DNA of 64,000 nucleotides. It comes from CBDCIS01 sp965217565 (GTDB lineage: Bacteria; Chloroflexota; Dehalococcoidia; Lucifugimonadales; CATOSD01). Of this stretch, positions 63,464 through 64,000 are shown one piece after another. The DNA is taken from NCBI GenBank assembly GCA_965217565.1, contig CBDCIS010000001.1, positions 124,001 to 188,000 on the forward strand. The letters run 5' to 3'. The translations under genes and the position numbers were made by a program. How positions within the stretch are numbered: the first letter of the stretch is position 1; the number at the start of each line of letters is the position of its first letter. Under the pieces are notes generated by a model. The model had not been told where the DNA came from. It did no database searches and saw nothing but the letters and a program-made list of their open reading frames with translations.

Positions 63464-64000
63464 ATGCCAGGGCTGCCGCTGGAGGGAGTCAGGGTCCTAG
63501 ACATGAGCGTGGTGTGGGCCGGCACGTACTGCGCGACGCTGCTGGCCGACATGGGCGCGGAGGTCATCCGCGTCGAATCGACGACGCATCCCGCCCCGCT
63601 CACACGCGGCGTTATGGCGCATCCTCCCGAGTCGCTCATCCAGAACTCGCCGCCCCTGTTCGGCGGGATGCCCGGCCGGGTTCCCGGCGCGCGTCCCTGG
63701 AACCGCTCCCCGGTGTTCAACGCGCACGGGCGCAACAAGCTTAGCATGACAGTTGACTTGCTGCGTCCCGAAGGCATGAACATCTTCGCGCGCCTCGTAG
63801 AAATCAGTGACGTCTTCGTGGAGAACAACGTAACGGAGACGATGGACAAGCTGGGCATCTCCTACGACATGCTGAGGGAGCGCCGGCAGGACATCGTGAT
63901 GCTGCGAATGCCCGCCTACGGCAGCACGGGCCGGTACAGCAACTTTCGCTCCCTTGGCATTCACATGGAGGGGACGATAGGCCATTCACTGCTTCGAGGT
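63464..64000 (+). CDS. CaiB/BaiF family CoA-transferase, 3' end beyond window
   Basis: 179 codons visible. MPGLPLEGVRVLDMSVVWAG, TYCATLLADMGAEVIRVEST, NAHGRNKLSMTVDLLRPEGM, EISDVFVENNVTETMDKLGI, MLRMPAYGSTGRYSNFRSLG. TAGGAGG precedes the ATG. It is co-directional with, and adjacent to, 62242-63453. Confidence 0.92.
   Translation, partial: MPGLPLEGVRVLDMSVVWAGTYCATLLADMGAEVIRVESTTHPAPLTRGVMAHPPESLIQNSPPLFGGMPGRVPGARPWNRSPVFNAHGRNKLSMTVDLLRPEGMNIFARLVEISDVFVENNVTETMDKLGISYDMLRERRQDIVMLRMPAYGSTGRYSNFRSLGIHMEGTIGHSLLRG

Noticed and set aside
62080..63858. 592-residue minus-strand ORF
   Set aside because: Antisense to two CoA-transferases with full motifs.

Overview
The window looks like a chromosome piece from an uncultivated, moderately GC-rich Chloroflexota bacterium (Dehalococcoidia/SAR202-like). 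This is inferred from gene content: coenzyme F420 synthesis (cofE), TenA, YtcJ-type amidohydrolases, CaiB/BaiF CoA-transferases, a sulfatase-like hydrolase and a CMD protein, plus many short interspersed repeats. No rRNA or confident tRNA gene and no CRISPR array was seen.

Layout. (1) 1-8.95 kb is core metabolism: an Ldh_2 dehydrogenase, TenA, CofE, a CitE/HpcH-type lyase, malate synthase, an amidohydrolase, a DUF169 protein and a small heavy-metal-associated (HMA) protein. The CxxC of the HMA protein is written as TGA-x-x-TGA. (2) 8.87-49.88 kb is a genomic island of about 40.9 kb. It is bounded by 109-bp direct repeats (8867-8975 and 49774-49882) that copy the 5' end of the HMA gene. A tyrosine integrase, split by an IS5-family element, lies just inside the left repeat. 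The island carries IS elements and relics (IS5, IS3, IS630, IS21, IS1182, IS1595), MITEs, a duplicated segment (17.4-20.7 and 43.8-48.2 kb), a giant hybrid histidine kinase/response regulator, an LRR lipoprotein, and a defence zone at 27-38.5 kb. The defence zone holds a HEPN protein, a Type III-like mod-x-res system, and a tightly coupled Dam methylase/ParB-like/PD-(D/E)XK operon on the other strand. (3) 49.9-64 kb is core again: cupin, amidohydrolase, kinase-like and methyltransferase pair, alkaline-phosphatase-superfamily hydrolase, aminotransferase, RidA-like protein, a double-peroxiredoxin lipoprotein with two in-frame TGA codons, nicotinate phosphoribosyltransferase, a CMD protein and two CoA-transferases.

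Main point. Two loci carry three redox motifs in which TGA replaces cysteine: HMA UxxU, and peroxiredoxin UxxC twice in one gene. Each has a short stem-loop at bacterial SECIS distance. Together they argue that this organism makes selenoproteins. The conserved core of the island's end repeats covers the putative SECIS hairpin of the HMA gene, so the integrase may use a selenocysteine-insertion element as its attachment site. The Dam-ParB-nuclease operon is the best candidate for an undescribed defence system. All homology calls rest on reading motifs; no database search was run.
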